Of a stretch of 59,691 nt of DNA, positions 37,103-45,637 are shown in pieces. Numbering within the stretch: position 1 is the stretch's first letter; every line of letters starts with the position of its first letter. The DNA is from an uncultured SAR116 cluster alpha proteobacterium (GTDB lineage: Bacteria > Pseudomonadota > Alphaproteobacteria > Puniceispirillales > Puniceispirillaceae): NCBI GenBank assembly GCA_902559985.1, contig CACEJY010000006.1:1-59691 (forward strand), read 5' to 3'. The notes beneath the pieces were generated by a model that saw only the letters and a list, made by a program, of their open reading frames with translations, was not told where the DNA came from and searched no databases. A program made the translations under genes and the position numbers.

Positions 37103-38419
37103 TTACTTCGAAAATTCGGGATATGCATCCATGCCAAGTTCGGAGTTATCAAGCCCAGCAATTTCATCTTCCTCTGAAACCCGAATACCAAGAGTTGCCT
37201 TGATAACGGTCCAAACTACTGCAGATGCGACAACCGTAAATGCACCAACGATGATTATGCTGATTATCTGTGTTCCAAAACTTGCATCAGAGTTGGTAAG
37301 TGGTACAGCTAAAGTTCCCCAAATGCCAGCAATTAAATGCACTGGGATCGCTCCAACCACGTCGTCAATTTTGAACTTGTCCAACAAAGGAACGCTAAAC
37401 ACAACAATCACTCCACCAACAGCTCCTATGATGGTAGCTGCGCCAAGGGTAGGCGTAAGCGGCTCCGCAGTGATAGAAACCAGTCCAGCGAGCGCGCCGT
37501 TCAAAACCATAGTCAAATCCACCTTTCCATAAACCACTTGGGTCAATATCAAAGCCGCGATCGCTCCACCTGCTGCTGCCGCATTGGTGTTAGCAAAAAT
37601 TCGCGATACGTCAGCAATGTCACCGACCGTTCCCATGGCGAGTTGTGAACCGCCGTTAAACCCAAACCAGCCCAGCCACAAGATGAACACACCCAGAGTG
37701 GCGATGGGAAGGTTCGCGCCAGGCATTGGTACCACTTTGCCATCTTTATACTTTCCGATGCGAGGACCGAGGATTAAAGCACCGGTCAAAGCAGCCCATC
37801 CACCTACGGAGTGTACAACAGTGGATCCGGCGAAATCTAGGAAGCCCATCTCATCTAAAAATCCACCGCCCCACTTCCAGCTTGCTTGGAGAGGGTAAAT
37901 AAAAGCAGTCAAAATCAGCGTAAACAGCAGAAATGGCCATAATTTTATACGTTCTGCCAAAGCTCCGGATACGATTGACGCAGTAGCGGCGCAAAACATC
38001 AGCTGAAAAAAGTAGTCTGACCCAGTAGTGGCGTATGAGATGTCATCTGCTTTGTCCGCAGAAATACCGACCGCCTCCATTACCGCTACACCAATCACAC
38101 CTGAAAAAACCCCATCAACTGACCAAGTTCCCAGCGGATACATTAAATTGTACCCCAAAACGTAATAACCAACCGCAGCTATTGAAAATAAAGCTATATT
38201 TTTGGTCAATTGCATCGTCGTATTTTTAGAACGAACAAGGCCCGCTTCTAACATGCAAAAACCACAAGCCATAAACATTACCAGAAAGCCTGCCATTAAA
38301 AATAAAAGCGAATTCAGTATAAACACGCTATGTTCCGGTGCCTGTTGCGCAAAGGCGGGGCTGGCTATTAAACTCAGCACCCCCACGACACTTACATAAT
38401 TCAAAATCTTCTTAATCAT
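37103..38419 (-). CDS. amtB: Ammonium transporter AmtB
   Basis: 438 aa from ATG 38419, chosen because AAGGAG lies 6 nt upstream and the product starts with a clean signal peptide (MIKKILNY to ASPAFA); the longer frame is an artefact reaching into glnK. About 11 further membrane helices follow. Conserved pore histidines are visible in FAGSTVVHSVGGWAAL and IPVHLIAGIWGT, and the second corresponds to the twin-His motif. AmtB conducts ammonium and is gated by GlnK. It is 22 bp downstream of glnK in an operon with its own terminator. Confidence 0.97.
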   Translation of the reverse strand: MIKKILNYVSVVGVLSLIASPAFAQQAPEHSVFILNSLLFLMAGFLVMFMACGFCMLEAGLVRSKNTTMQLTKNIALFSIAAVGYYVLGYNLMYPLGTWSVDGVFSGVIGVAVMEAVGISADKADDISYATTGSDYFFQLMFCAATASIVSGALAERIKLWPFLLFTLILTAFIYPLQASWKWGGGFLDEMGFLDFAGSTVVHSVGGWAALTGALILGPRIGKYKDGKVVPMPGANLPIATLGVFILWLGWFGFNGGSQLAMGTVGDIADVSRIFANTNAAAAGGAIAALILTQVVYGKVDLTMVLNGALAGLVSITAEPLTPTLGAATIIGAVGGVIVVFSVPLLDKFKIDDVVGAIPVHLIAGIWGTLAVPLTNSDASFGTQIISIIIVGAFTVVASAVVWTVIKATLGIRVSEEDEIAGLDNSELGMDAYPEFSK

Positions 38420-38441
38420 AAATTTCTCCTTAATTGCGCGC

Positions 38442-38780
38442 TTACAGTGCGCCTTCGCCAGTTTCGCTTGTACGAATTCGCACCGCATCCTGAAGATCAA
38501 ATGTGAAAATCTTGCCATCGCCAATTTTGCCAGTCGTACTGGCATCCTTAATGGCCTCAACTACCTTGCCAGCCATTTTTGCCGACACTGCAAGTTCAAT
38601 TTTGACTTTCGGTAGGAAATGAACGGTGTATTCAGCGCCACGATAAATCTCGCTTTTGCCTTTCTGCCGGCCATAGCCTTGCACCTCGGTAACAGTCATA
38701 CCGTTAATGCCAATTTCGAGCATCGCTTCGTGAACAGCAGTCAATTTTCCCGGTTGAATGATCGCAACAATATATTTCAT
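38442..38780 (-). CDS. glnK: Nitrogen regulatory PII protein GlnK
   Basis: 112 aa, the canonical PII length. The T-loop contains RGAEYTVHFLPK with Tyr51, the uridylylation site, and the trimer-core segment KIGDGKIF is present. PII proteins sense 2-oxoglutarate, ATP and ADP and, as GlnK, plug AmtB when ammonium is high; they also signal to GlnE. The operon position before amtB supports glnK rather than glnB. Its leader region contains a multi-helix fold (38857-38950) and an upstream dyad at 38981-38999. Confidence 0.96.
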   Translation of the reverse strand: MKYIVAIIQPGKLTAVHEAMLEIGINGMTVTEVQGYGRQKGKSEIYRGAEYTVHFLPKVKIELAVSAKMAGKVVEAIKDASTTGKIGDGKIFTFDLQDAVRIRTSETGEGAL

Positions 38781-38856
38781 AATCAGTCCTTCCTTGCGGT
38801 CCCGCTGATATCATTGTTACCAGCCTAAATTTGCCCTCGGCGCGGCCTAATTATAG

Positions 38857-38950
38857 GTTAGCACGCCTTGCAAGCATCAAATCGTGGCGGACTTTTGGGA
38901 GGCCCAGGCGCCGCCGATCCTTCGGCTTTAAGCCGATGAGGGGTGCTAAC
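38857..38950. ncRNA. Candidate structured RNA between glnK and the LysR gene
   Basis: Three nested or adjacent helices are visible. A long-range closing stem pairs GTTAGCAC (38857-38864) with GTGCTAAC (38943-38950) and continues with CC/GG after one mismatch. An internal hairpin GGCGG/CCGCC (38886-38890 with 38911-38915) is capped by TGGG/CCCA. A second hairpin TCGGC/GCCGA lies at 38922-38936. The fold would sit in the 5' leader of glnK-amtB if transcription starts beyond 38950, or in the leader of the LysR gene on the other strand. I cannot match it to a known riboswitch class. Confidence 0.5.
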
Positions 38951-38980
38951 ATCTTAGTAACCAAAAAAATTCTGCTAGTT

Positions 38981-38999
38981 TTGCATTATTGTGATGCAA
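38981..38999. promoter_or_regulatory. Dyad TTGCAT-N7-ATGCAA in the divergent glnK/LysR region
   Basis: A perfect 6-bp inverted repeat with a 7-nt spacer, about 70 bp before the LysR start and about 200 bp before glnK. The TGCA-type half-sites recall NtrC sites (GCAC-N5-7-GTGC) without matching fully. It may bind NtrC or the LysR protein; unproven. Confidence 0.4.
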
Positions 39000-39067
39000 T
39001 TTTTGCAGCAGTCGATATGATGACGATACATATCATTGATAAACCAGAATCTTCAGGAATGGCTATC

Positions 39068-40000
39068 ATGCGATTTATGACATCACTTCGGTTCATTGAC
39101 GCGGTCGCTCGTGAAAAATCAATCCGCAAAGCTGCAGAAAAGCTTGCTATTACATCCACCGCACTAAACCGGCGCATTCTGCAAATTGAAGACGAAATTG
39201 GACAACCGTTATTTGAACGGCTTGCATCGGGTGTGCGGTTAAATACTGCAGGTGAACTATTCGTTCAACACATACGCACTCAAACTGCCGAGCTTGCTCG
39301 TGTTCAGTCGCAAATTGCCGATTTATCAGGCGTTCGTCGCGGGCACGTTAGAATCGGGAGCGGGGCTGACACGATGCGGCACTTTCTTCCAAAAACAGTG
39401 GCGGCTTACCGCGATGAGCACCCTGCAGTTACATTTGATTTGCAACGTCAATCAGGCGAGGAGGCAGAGCATGCGTTACGCTCGCTTGAGGTTGACCTCG
39501 CATTGATTTTTGAGCCAATTAAAAGCGTGGACTTTCAAACAATGGTAACAGCCCGACAGCAGTTACATTGTATCATGGCAGCAGATCACCCATTGGCGGA
39601 AAAAGCAGCCATCCGACTTCGCGATTGCTCAGAGCAAGCTGCCGTCCTGCCTCGCGCAGATGCCGGGGTTCGGCAGCTTCTAAATGTTGGATTGATTAGT
39701 CGTAACACAACATTAGACATAATTGCTGAGTCAAACAATCAAGAATTTCTTCACAACTATCTCACACAAGAGCCAGTTATATCGTTTCAAATCCCAATCG
39801 CGCTCCCTACAGGTATGATCGAAAATGTCGCTGGTGTGAACAATGTGGTTGCAAGACCTGTCGACCCGAGCGATGTGCCTGCGGGCATATTACACGTGGG
39901 CCAGCTGAAAGGCCGAGTACTCCCAGTTGCCGCAGCCAAATTTTTAGATACTATTATAACTGAGCTAAGCAACCGTTACAGTGACGATTTTGACCAGTAA
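39068..40000 (+). CDS. LysR-family transcriptional regulator
   Basis: 310 aa from ATG 39068, chosen because AGGA lies 9 nt upstream and the product then begins MRFMTSLRFIDAVAREKS as LysR proteins usually do; ATGs at 39059 and 39017 are alternatives. The N-terminal winged HTH includes SIRKAAEKLAITSTALNRRILQIE and ELGQPLFER-type sequence (here EIGQPLFERL). The C-terminal periplasmic-binding-like effector domain spans about residues 90-300. It is divergent from glnK, so it might regulate that operon or the SnoaL-like gene downstream. The ligand is unknown. Confidence 0.92.
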   Translation: MRFMTSLRFIDAVAREKSIRKAAEKLAITSTALNRRILQIEDEIGQPLFERLASGVRLNTAGELFVQHIRTQTAELARVQSQIADLSGVRRGHVRIGSGADTMRHFLPKTVAAYRDEHPAVTFDLQRQSGEEAEHALRSLEVDLALIFEPIKSVDFQTMVTARQQLHCIMAADHPLAEKAAIRLRDCSEQAAVLPRADAGVRQLLNVGLISRNTTLDIIAESNNQEFLHNYLTQEPVISFQIPIALPTGMIENVAGVNNVVARPVDPSDVPAGILHVGQLKGRVLPVAAAKFLDTIITELSNRYSDDFDQ

Positions 40001-40029
40001 TCATATTGATTTAGGTGGCAACAATTAAA

Positions 40030-40506
40030 ATGACAATTAATGAAGAACAGCTTTTGCAAGCACGCGTCGCTTGGGGCAATGGCATGATTGCAATTTCAAA
40101 GGCATATGACGAGTCGGGCATTAAACAGGCGAAAGTAATTGCAAATAGCTTTTTAGATAATGTTTATGGATTTGAGCTAGGACTAGTTCTTTTTAAACCA
40201 ACTCTCAGCGGCGGTTCTCAGACATTTCGTCCAACTAAAGAAGGCGCCCTGTCCTACTTTGTTGGACATGACCCCAAATATCCATCAGATAATGGCTTTG
40301 GGATCCAATCCTGGCATGAGGTAAAATCAGAAACTTGCGCTACCTTTTTCGATGGAAATGTTGCGATGTGGATGGGCTGGGTAACATTAATCGGTAAAGA
40401 TGGTCATACGGTTACAGTTGACAAAAGCTGGGGATACAAAAGATTAAAAAATGGCGCTTTAAAAATTATACTGCATCATTCCTCATTACCTTACAATTCG
40501 GGGTAG
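40030..40506 (+). CDS. SnoaL/NTF2-like hypothetical protein
   Basis: 158 aa from ATG 40030, with AGGTGG about 12 nt upstream; a GTG at 40015 is possible. The layout (N-terminal helix with WGNGMIAISKAYDESG, then beta-strands with FGIQSWHEVKSE and GNVAMWMGWVTL) suggests an NTF2-like cone fold, and similar proteins are sometimes labelled phosphoribosyl-AMP cyclohydrolase without support. It lacks the Cys/His metal set of true HisI. It follows the LysR gene by 29 bp and has its own terminator, so it may be co-transcribed with the regulator. Function unknown. Confidence 0.72.
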   Translation: MTINEEQLLQARVAWGNGMIAISKAYDESGIKQAKVIANSFLDNVYGFELGLVLFKPTLSGGSQTFRPTKEGALSYFVGHDPKYPSDNGFGIQSWHEVKSETCATFFDGNVAMWMGWVTLIGKDGHTVTVDKSWGYKRLKNGALKIILHHSSLPYNSG

Positions 40507-40572
40507 CATTCTCCAGCATAGACCCCTCTCAAATTAAAATCCTCCACAAACCTACTTTCTGACAAACGTATA

Positions 40573-40598
40573 CCTGCGGCCCCGGCAGGCTCTTTTTT
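40573..40598 (+). terminator. Rho-independent terminator after the SnoaL-like gene
   Basis: CCTGC/GCAGG stem with a 7-nt G/C loop followed by CTCTTTTTT. It ends the LysR/SnoaL-like unit before the convergent flavoprotein gene. Confidence 0.75.
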
Positions 40599-40654
40599 GA
40601 CTTAATCCAAATAACGCACATTATGGTTAAACCCAAAATATGTTGATGATCATG

Positions 40655-41833
40655 TCAAGCGTACTGCCCAGCAACAAAACCTGAGGACCAAGCCCACTGG
40701 AAATTATACCCCCCAAGGTGGCCAGTTACATCCACCACCTCGCCAATGAAATAAAGTCCGGGGACAGCTTTTGCCTCCATTGTTCTCGATGATAATTCAT
40801 TCGTATCAACCCCACCTAGTGTAACCTCGGCTGTGCGATACCCTTCGGTGCCGTTTGGCGTCAATTGCCAGTCATTAACCATTTGACCGAGCTTACGCAG
40901 ATGCAAATCACTGCGATCAGCCAACCGTCCTAAAACGCCAGCAAGATCGCACAATTCGGCGGCAAGGCGTTTTGGCAAAATATCAGCGAGGCAGGTTGCA
41001 ACATCTTGCCTTGGCTGCCTGGCCTTTCCATTGATTAAATGCGCACTTGCATCGTAGGCTGGGGATAGGTCTACCGAGACTGACTGCGTATCACGCCAAT
41101 AGGACGAAATTTGCAAAATAGAAGGACCGCTTAACCCACGATGGGTAAATAGCAGTCCTTCTTGGAATGCTGTTCCGGCATAGGCAACCCGGGCATCAAG
41201 CGAGAGGCCCGACAATATCTTGCAGCGCTCAAGAAGACCTTCGTCAAAAACCAACGGCACAAGCCCCGGCCGTTGATCAAGAACATTAATTCTAAATTGC
41301 TGAGCAATCTGGTAACCGAAACCGGTGGCTCCAATTTTCGGTATCGACAGGCCGCCCGTAGCGATAACGAGGGACTGAACCCTTGCAAGGCCGACATCAA
41401 GGGTGATGTGAAATCCATCTTCGCGCTTATCAATCGCACTGACTTTACAATCCATACGGAGATCGACGCCTGCATTGTCACATTCATCCTTTAGCATATC
41501 GATTATATTTTGCGACGACTCATCACAAAACAACTGGCCTAGTTTCTTCTCATGATGGGCAATCTTGTGCTTATTAACCAACGAGATGAAATCATGCTGG
41601 TCATATTGACGAAGCGCGGATTTACAAAAATGCGGATTTGCCGACAAAAAGGCTTCCGGCGCAGTGTAAAGATTAGTGAAATTACAACGGCCTCCCCCAG
41701 AAATCCGAATTTTTTCACCCAACTTACATGCATGGTCCAATAGAAGCACCCTTCTGCCGCGCTTGCCTGCCTGACTGGCGCACATCAGCCCCGCTGCACC
41801 AGCGCCAATCACCATAATATCTGCATCAACCAT
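40655..41833 (-). CDS. HI0933/YhiN-family flavoprotein (BaiN-like)
   Basis: 392 aa from ATG 41833. The N-terminal FAD-binding motif is VIGAGAAGLMCA near residue 9, followed by the family signature GEKIRISGGGRCNFTN. Later motifs are LVIATGGLSIPKIGATGFGY and the C-terminal GLYFIGEVVDVTGHLGGYNFQWAWSSG. This is the HI0933/YhiN family; related BaiN acts on bile-acid intermediates in clostridia, but the substrate in Proteobacteria is unknown. It is a single gene, convergent with the SnoaL-like gene. Confidence 0.93.
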   Translation of the reverse strand: MVDADIMVIGAGAAGLMCASQAGKRGRRVLLLDHACKLGEKIRISGGGRCNFTNLYTAPEAFLSANPHFCKSALRQYDQHDFISLVNKHKIAHHEKKLGQLFCDESSQNIIDMLKDECDNAGVDLRMDCKVSAIDKREDGFHITLDVGLARVQSLVIATGGLSIPKIGATGFGYQIAQQFRINVLDQRPGLVPLVFDEGLLERCKILSGLSLDARVAYAGTAFQEGLLFTHRGLSGPSILQISSYWRDTQSVSVDLSPAYDASAHLINGKARQPRQDVATCLADILPKRLAAELCDLAGVLGRLADRSDLHLRKLGQMVNDWQLTPNGTEGYRTAEVTLGGVDTNELSSRTMEAKAVPGLYFIGEVVDVTGHLGGYNFQWAWSSGFVAGQYA

Positions 41834-41973
41834 CACATACCAGCCCGAGCAACACTAACCCTTCAAAGCTAGGGCCAGCGATCTATTACCCATACCCCAA
41901 GGCTAGCAGGCTGGCAATTCTTCACTGAGGCTTTATGCTGGCTATGAATAACGGGTAAAAGGCAGCATTTTCC

Positions 41974-42249
41974 ATGAGGTGGCAAATCTACATCATTGAA
42001 TGTCGGGATGGCAGTCTATACACCGGCATCACCATTGATCTGGAAAAACGGCTTGCTGCGCATAATGCCGGTAAAGGAGCCAAATACACCACCTCCCGCA
42101 GGCCGGTTCAGTTGGTTTACCGCGAAGGTGCGGCCAATCGGTCAGATGCAAGCAAACGCGAAAATGCAATTAAAAAACTGAATCGAAATGACAAATTAGC
42201 GCTTTGTGCCAAACAAGATAGTATGCAACACATCCAGACTGCAAAGTGA
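41974..42249 (+). CDS. GIY-YIG nuclease superfamily protein (UPF0213/YhbQ-like)
   Basis: 91 aa. It begins MRWQIYIIECRDGSLYTGITIDLEKRLAAHN, containing the GIY-YIG core (YIIE...YTGIT) and the Arg in the following helix. GAKYTTSRRPVQLVYRE and the downstream E in SKRENAIKKLNR complete the single-domain YhbQ type. Members may act on DNA ends or stalled forks, but the physiological role is poorly known. It is convergent with the next gene, with a 13-bp gap. Confidence 0.92.
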   Translation: MRWQIYIIECRDGSLYTGITIDLEKRLAAHNAGKGAKYTTSRRPVQLVYREGAANRSDASKRENAIKKLNRNDKLALCAKQDSMQHIQTAK

Positions 42250-42262
42250 GCCAGAACAACCT

Positions 42263-43249
42263 TTAACCGGAAACATCATAAGGAACACCAAAAATCCACC
42301 CCTCGCGGCGCGCTATTGCCATGCTAGCGGCTGGTAAAGTAAATCCAGAGGCAATGCTGAAATAGCGCAAGGCAGCCGCAGCAATGATCGCATCAGCCTC
42401 ATCTGCGTCATTTCCTATTGGAGCGAAACTAGGCTTGACTCCCTCACTGTTGTAAGCGGCCAAGGCCTTGTTTAAAAAAGCTGGATCTGCAGCAGCCTTC
42501 TTTGCCGACACCATGCCAAGCCGGTAGAAGTACAGGCTTGGAAAAATTTCAACCAAAACCAAATCCGTTTTACCATCAACAATGTCATCAAACGGCCAAA
42601 TCGAGAGACGCTCTCCCAGATGCTGTCTCAACCGATGCAGTAACCGCATTCCAGCGAGCGAGCCCGTGGACACATTGTCCGCGCCAACCGCCTTAAATGT
42701 TGGAGATGGGGTGCGACCAGCAGCGTGGGAAGCAATCTCGGTAAGACGACGGCAGCTCTCATAGTAACGCGCTTTATAGTCTGGCGGCGCCAGATAATAC
42801 TCACCCCACTTGGGATGACTAAACATGGCACCACCATATAGATCAGGCTGGTTGCAATTTACCTTTTCAACTAAAGCCCATAATTCTGTCGCCGTTTTTG
42901 GGGAATCCTTAGCACCTGGAAAATAACCTTTACCATCAACCTCTGCAGCCACATCAACACATAATTCAGCGCCCTGTTTAATTCTGAAAGGGTGCGCAAA
43001 CGCAAAGTCTATTCCTGCCAAAACCGGTAACTTGTCAACCGCGGCATTGGCGTATTCAATTAGCAACTTAAAAACTTGACAGCGTGACCAGTAACGGCCG
43101 ACCGGTGGGCTCATCCGTTTCGGCACCCCTTTCCCGGGTTTGGCAATAGCAAGCTGAAGTCCAGCATGGTGTTTTGCCTTTGCACCGGACCAATCAATAC
43201 CAAGATAAGATGAAAAAACCGAGTCACTTTTCATGTGTGGCGCACTCAT
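42263..43249 (-). CDS. Predicted RNase H-like fold protein (DUF429-like)
   Basis: 328 aa. Several acidic motifs fit an RNase H/DUF429-type nuclease-like fold: LGIDWSGAK near residue 16, AGIDFAFAHP near residue 78, VEIFPSLYF near residue 231 and DADEADAIIAAAALRY near residue 280. The spacing of the Asp/Glu residues suggests a metal-dependent active site. A ~100-residue insertion lies between the second and third motifs. No signal peptide or membrane helix is seen. Its function is unknown, and the family name is a weak match. ATG 43234 is a possible shorter start. Confidence 0.65.
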   Translation of the reverse strand: MSAPHMKSDSVFSSYLGIDWSGAKAKHHAGLQLAIAKPGKGVPKRMSPPVGRYWSRCQVFKLLIEYANAAVDKLPVLAGIDFAFAHPFRIKQGAELCVDVAAEVDGKGYFPGAKDSPKTATELWALVEKVNCNQPDLYGGAMFSHPKWGEYYLAPPDYKARYYESCRRLTEIASHAAGRTPSPTFKAVGADNVSTGSLAGMRLLHRLRQHLGERLSIWPFDDIVDGKTDLVLVEIFPSLYFYRLGMVSAKKAAADPAFLNKALAAYNSEGVKPSFAPIGNDADEADAIIAAAALRYFSIASGFTLPAASMAIARREGWIFGVPYDVSG

Positions 43250-43387
43250 TATATGTGTTAGTTTCTCTCACCAAACACCTATTATCAAAGTTTCGCTAGC
43301 GTGTCCGATACACATTATCGAGCCCGCGAGCATTACAAATCCAGCTTATAAAGATGCCAACACAATACATTTCATAGCAGCCAGTCA

Positions 43388-44416
43388 ATGCCATTGTCAC
43401 AACTATCACCATCACAGAAAAGAAAACCTAGTCCAAAGGATGTGGATACATATGATTTGATTGTTCTGGGCAGCGGCATTGCCGGGCTCGCCGCCGCCAG
43501 ACTGGCAACAAAAGACAACAAATCAGTGCTAGTCGTTGATAAGGGACGGCATCTTGGTGGGCGTGTTTCAACCCGCCGGAAAAATGGCTTTCTTTTTAAC
43601 CATGGTGCCCAATTTGTCACAGCAAAGGGAAACAAATTTGCCGCATTACTGGCTGATGCTCGCAAGGCCGGCAGGTTGAAGGACTGGCGTATTGATCCAG
43701 CAAAAACGGTTCAAATCGGCACTCCATCAATGCGTGACCTACCACAATTCATGGCACGCGGTCTCGAAATCCGCCAACAAATTGAGGTAACCCGCGTTGC
43801 TCATATCGGCCCAAATATAGGGTTCTTTGGTGATGCCGGCTTGATTGCCTGTGGCCGGCAAGCCATTGTTAGCGCTCCTGCACCACAATCAGCCCGTTTA
43901 CTGACAAACGTGTATCCAGATCTTGCTGCAACCGCTGAGCTTACGAGCTATGATCCATGTTGGACCATCATGCTTGGCCTTGAAGTCAACATCGGGCCGG
44001 TTGGCCTATCGCAAGAACAGTTTTTCCCATTACGTAATGAGCTGGCTGGCATTTCCCTTGCAGTGCCAGAACCCATGCGCTTTGCATATAAACCTGGCCT
44101 AATCACACCAACACCTGCTGCACTAACCATTCAGGCCAGCGGCAGGTGGAGTCAGCAATATCGCGATGAAGATCGACAAACTGTAATTGCCCGATTATGC
44201 GCCATTTGGGAAAAAATTTCTGGACAGCCTCTTCCCCCCATTATTGATGCTAACGCGCATCGCTGGCTTTATGCCAAGGTCACAAAGGTCGCCAATGAAA
44301 ACGCCCCACGCCATAGCGATGATAAAAAGATGGCTATTGCGGGTGATTGGCTTACGGGACCGCGTGTCGAACAGGCTTTTGATAGCGGCACTGCAGCCTA
44401 TCTTGGCCTGTGCTGA
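43388..44416 (+). CDS. Renalase-like FAD-dependent amine oxidase family protein
   Basis: 342 aa. The N-terminal FAD motif VLGSGIAGLAAARLA is followed by VVDKGRHLGGRVSTRR and NHGAQFVT, the pattern of renalase-like NAD(P)/FAD oxidoreductases. The C-terminus IAGDWLTGPRVEQAFDSG is typical of the flavin-contacting end. Bacterial renalases oxidise the unreactive 2- and 6-dihydro isomers of NAD(P)H, so a metabolite-repair role is plausible but inferred. It is a stand-alone gene between divergent and co-directional neighbours. Confidence 0.88.
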   Translation: MPLSQLSPSQKRKPSPKDVDTYDLIVLGSGIAGLAAARLATKDNKSVLVVDKGRHLGGRVSTRRKNGFLFNHGAQFVTAKGNKFAALLADARKAGRLKDWRIDPAKTVQIGTPSMRDLPQFMARGLEIRQQIEVTRVAHIGPNIGFFGDAGLIACGRQAIVSAPAPQSARLLTNVYPDLAATAELTSYDPCWTIMLGLEVNIGPVGLSQEQFFPLRNELAGISLAVPEPMRFAYKPGLITPTPAALTIQASGRWSQQYRDEDRQTVIARLCAIWEKISGQPLPPIIDANAHRWLYAKVTKVANENAPRHSDDKKMAIAGDWLTGPRVEQAFDSGTAAYLGLC

Positions 44417-44530
44417 TCCCCGATGGGATGTAAGCTTGATAATTTTTGTTTCCTGCGATCTCTAGCATAGCTAGCAAGCGTGGAACCGTGCTAGATAAAC
44501 CAACCCATTAGCTAAGCGGCACTTTGTTTC

Positions 44531-45466
44531 ATGCTTGACGTCTTAAATATTTCGATCCCATTTTTTGCCCTGATCTTTCTTGGATTTGGTGCTCATGCCA
44601 CAGGATTTATTGATGTAGCAGGCGCACGTGCCATGTCCAAATTTGCTTTTTACGTCACCTTGCCGCCCTTTATGTTTCTGAAGATTACAGCCAACGACCC
44701 AGCCGCCATTCTGAATTGGGGATTTATCTGGCGGTATGAGAGCAGCACCATTCTTATTTATTTGACCGCGGCATTGATTGCGCAGCTTTTGTTTCGCCTT
44801 GGACGTTTGGAAAGCGGCATTTTTGGATTGAACGTTGCATACCCAAATTACGGCTATATGGGAATCCCACTTGCCATTCTAGCCTTTGGTGACGAAGCCG
44901 CCCTGCCAATAGCATTGATTCTGTTTGCCGATACAATTGTGCTACTAACCCTTACCGCCTGTTTCGTGTCTGGCAATGGAGGCGGACCGGTGGCCGCGAT
45001 CAAACGCATTTCCTTCACCATGATTGCCAACCCGTTGGTTATTGCGGTTCTTGCCGGCCTGCTATTTTCAGCATCTGGGTTAATTTTGCCAAAAATCCCA
45101 CAACAATTGGGCACTTTACTGGCGGGAGCCGCCGCACCGGTTGCACTTTTCGCCCTTGGTGCAACCCTGTTTGGACAGCCTGTTCGGGCCGCAGCCGCCG
45201 AAGTTTCAACCATATCTTTGCTGAAGCTCATTTTACATCCCCTTTTGGTAGCGCTGTTCTTTTTGGGGCTACCGGGACAGGAGCCAATTTGGGTGAAGGT
45301 GGCCATCCTCTCAAGCTGTCTTCCAGTTGCTGCCAATGTGTTTATGCTGGCAAATCATTACGGTGCCTATACTGGACGCACAGCATCAGCAATTCTTATG
45401 AGCACAGCTTTTGCCAGCGCCACTGTGCCGGTAATTCTATATTGGTTATTTTACGGTCAACATTGA
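44531..45466 (+). CDS. AEC (auxin efflux carrier) family transporter
   Basis: 311 aa with about ten hydrophobic helices in two five-helix repeats. Characteristic features are LDVLNISIPFFALIFLGF at the start, NVAYPNYGYMGIPL (the NxGxxG-type break in the first repeat) and LPVAANVFMLANHY near the end. AEC carriers in bacteria move dicarboxylates such as malate, or other organic acids. No gene partner shows the substrate. A hairpin lies directly after the stop. Confidence 0.9.
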   Translation: MLDVLNISIPFFALIFLGFGAHATGFIDVAGARAMSKFAFYVTLPPFMFLKITANDPAAILNWGFIWRYESSTILIYLTAALIAQLLFRLGRLESGIFGLNVAYPNYGYMGIPLAILAFGDEAALPIALILFADTIVLLTLTACFVSGNGGGPVAAIKRISFTMIANPLVIAVLAGLLFSASGLILPKIPQQLGTLLAGAAAPVALFALGATLFGQPVRAAAAEVSTISLLKLILHPLLVALFFLGLPGQEPIWVKVAILSSCLPVAANVFMLANHYGAYTGRTASAILMSTAFASATVPVILYWLFYGQH

Positions 45467-45472
45467 ATAAAA

Positions 45473-45495
45473 TCGCACAAATTTAACTCGTGCGA
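45473..45495 (+). terminator. Hairpin after the AEC carrier gene
   Basis: TCGCAC/GTGCGA stem with an 11-nt A/T-rich loop, starting 7 bp after the stop. There is no clear T-tract directly after it, so it is a weak terminator candidate. Confidence 0.4.
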
Positions 45496-45637
45496 CATAT
45501 CGTCTTTCCCCCGCCGGCTAACTATTGCCTTTATTTTACCCCGGACCATCTTATGATAATGTGGTCCCATATTTGGTCCCTAAAATGGCCGCTTACACCA
45601 TTGATGAATTGTCACTGTTAGAAAGCCAACTGTGATT

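Noticed and set aside
38859-38874. Possible sigma-54 promoter (TTAGCACG followed by TTGCA)
   Set aside because: The spacing between the -24-like and -12-like elements is 2 bp too short, the -24 GG is not kept, and it points toward the LysR gene rather than glnK.
38981-38999. LysR T-N11-A box
   Set aside because: The symmetric positions separated by 11 nt are C and G, not T and A; kept only as an unspecified dyad.
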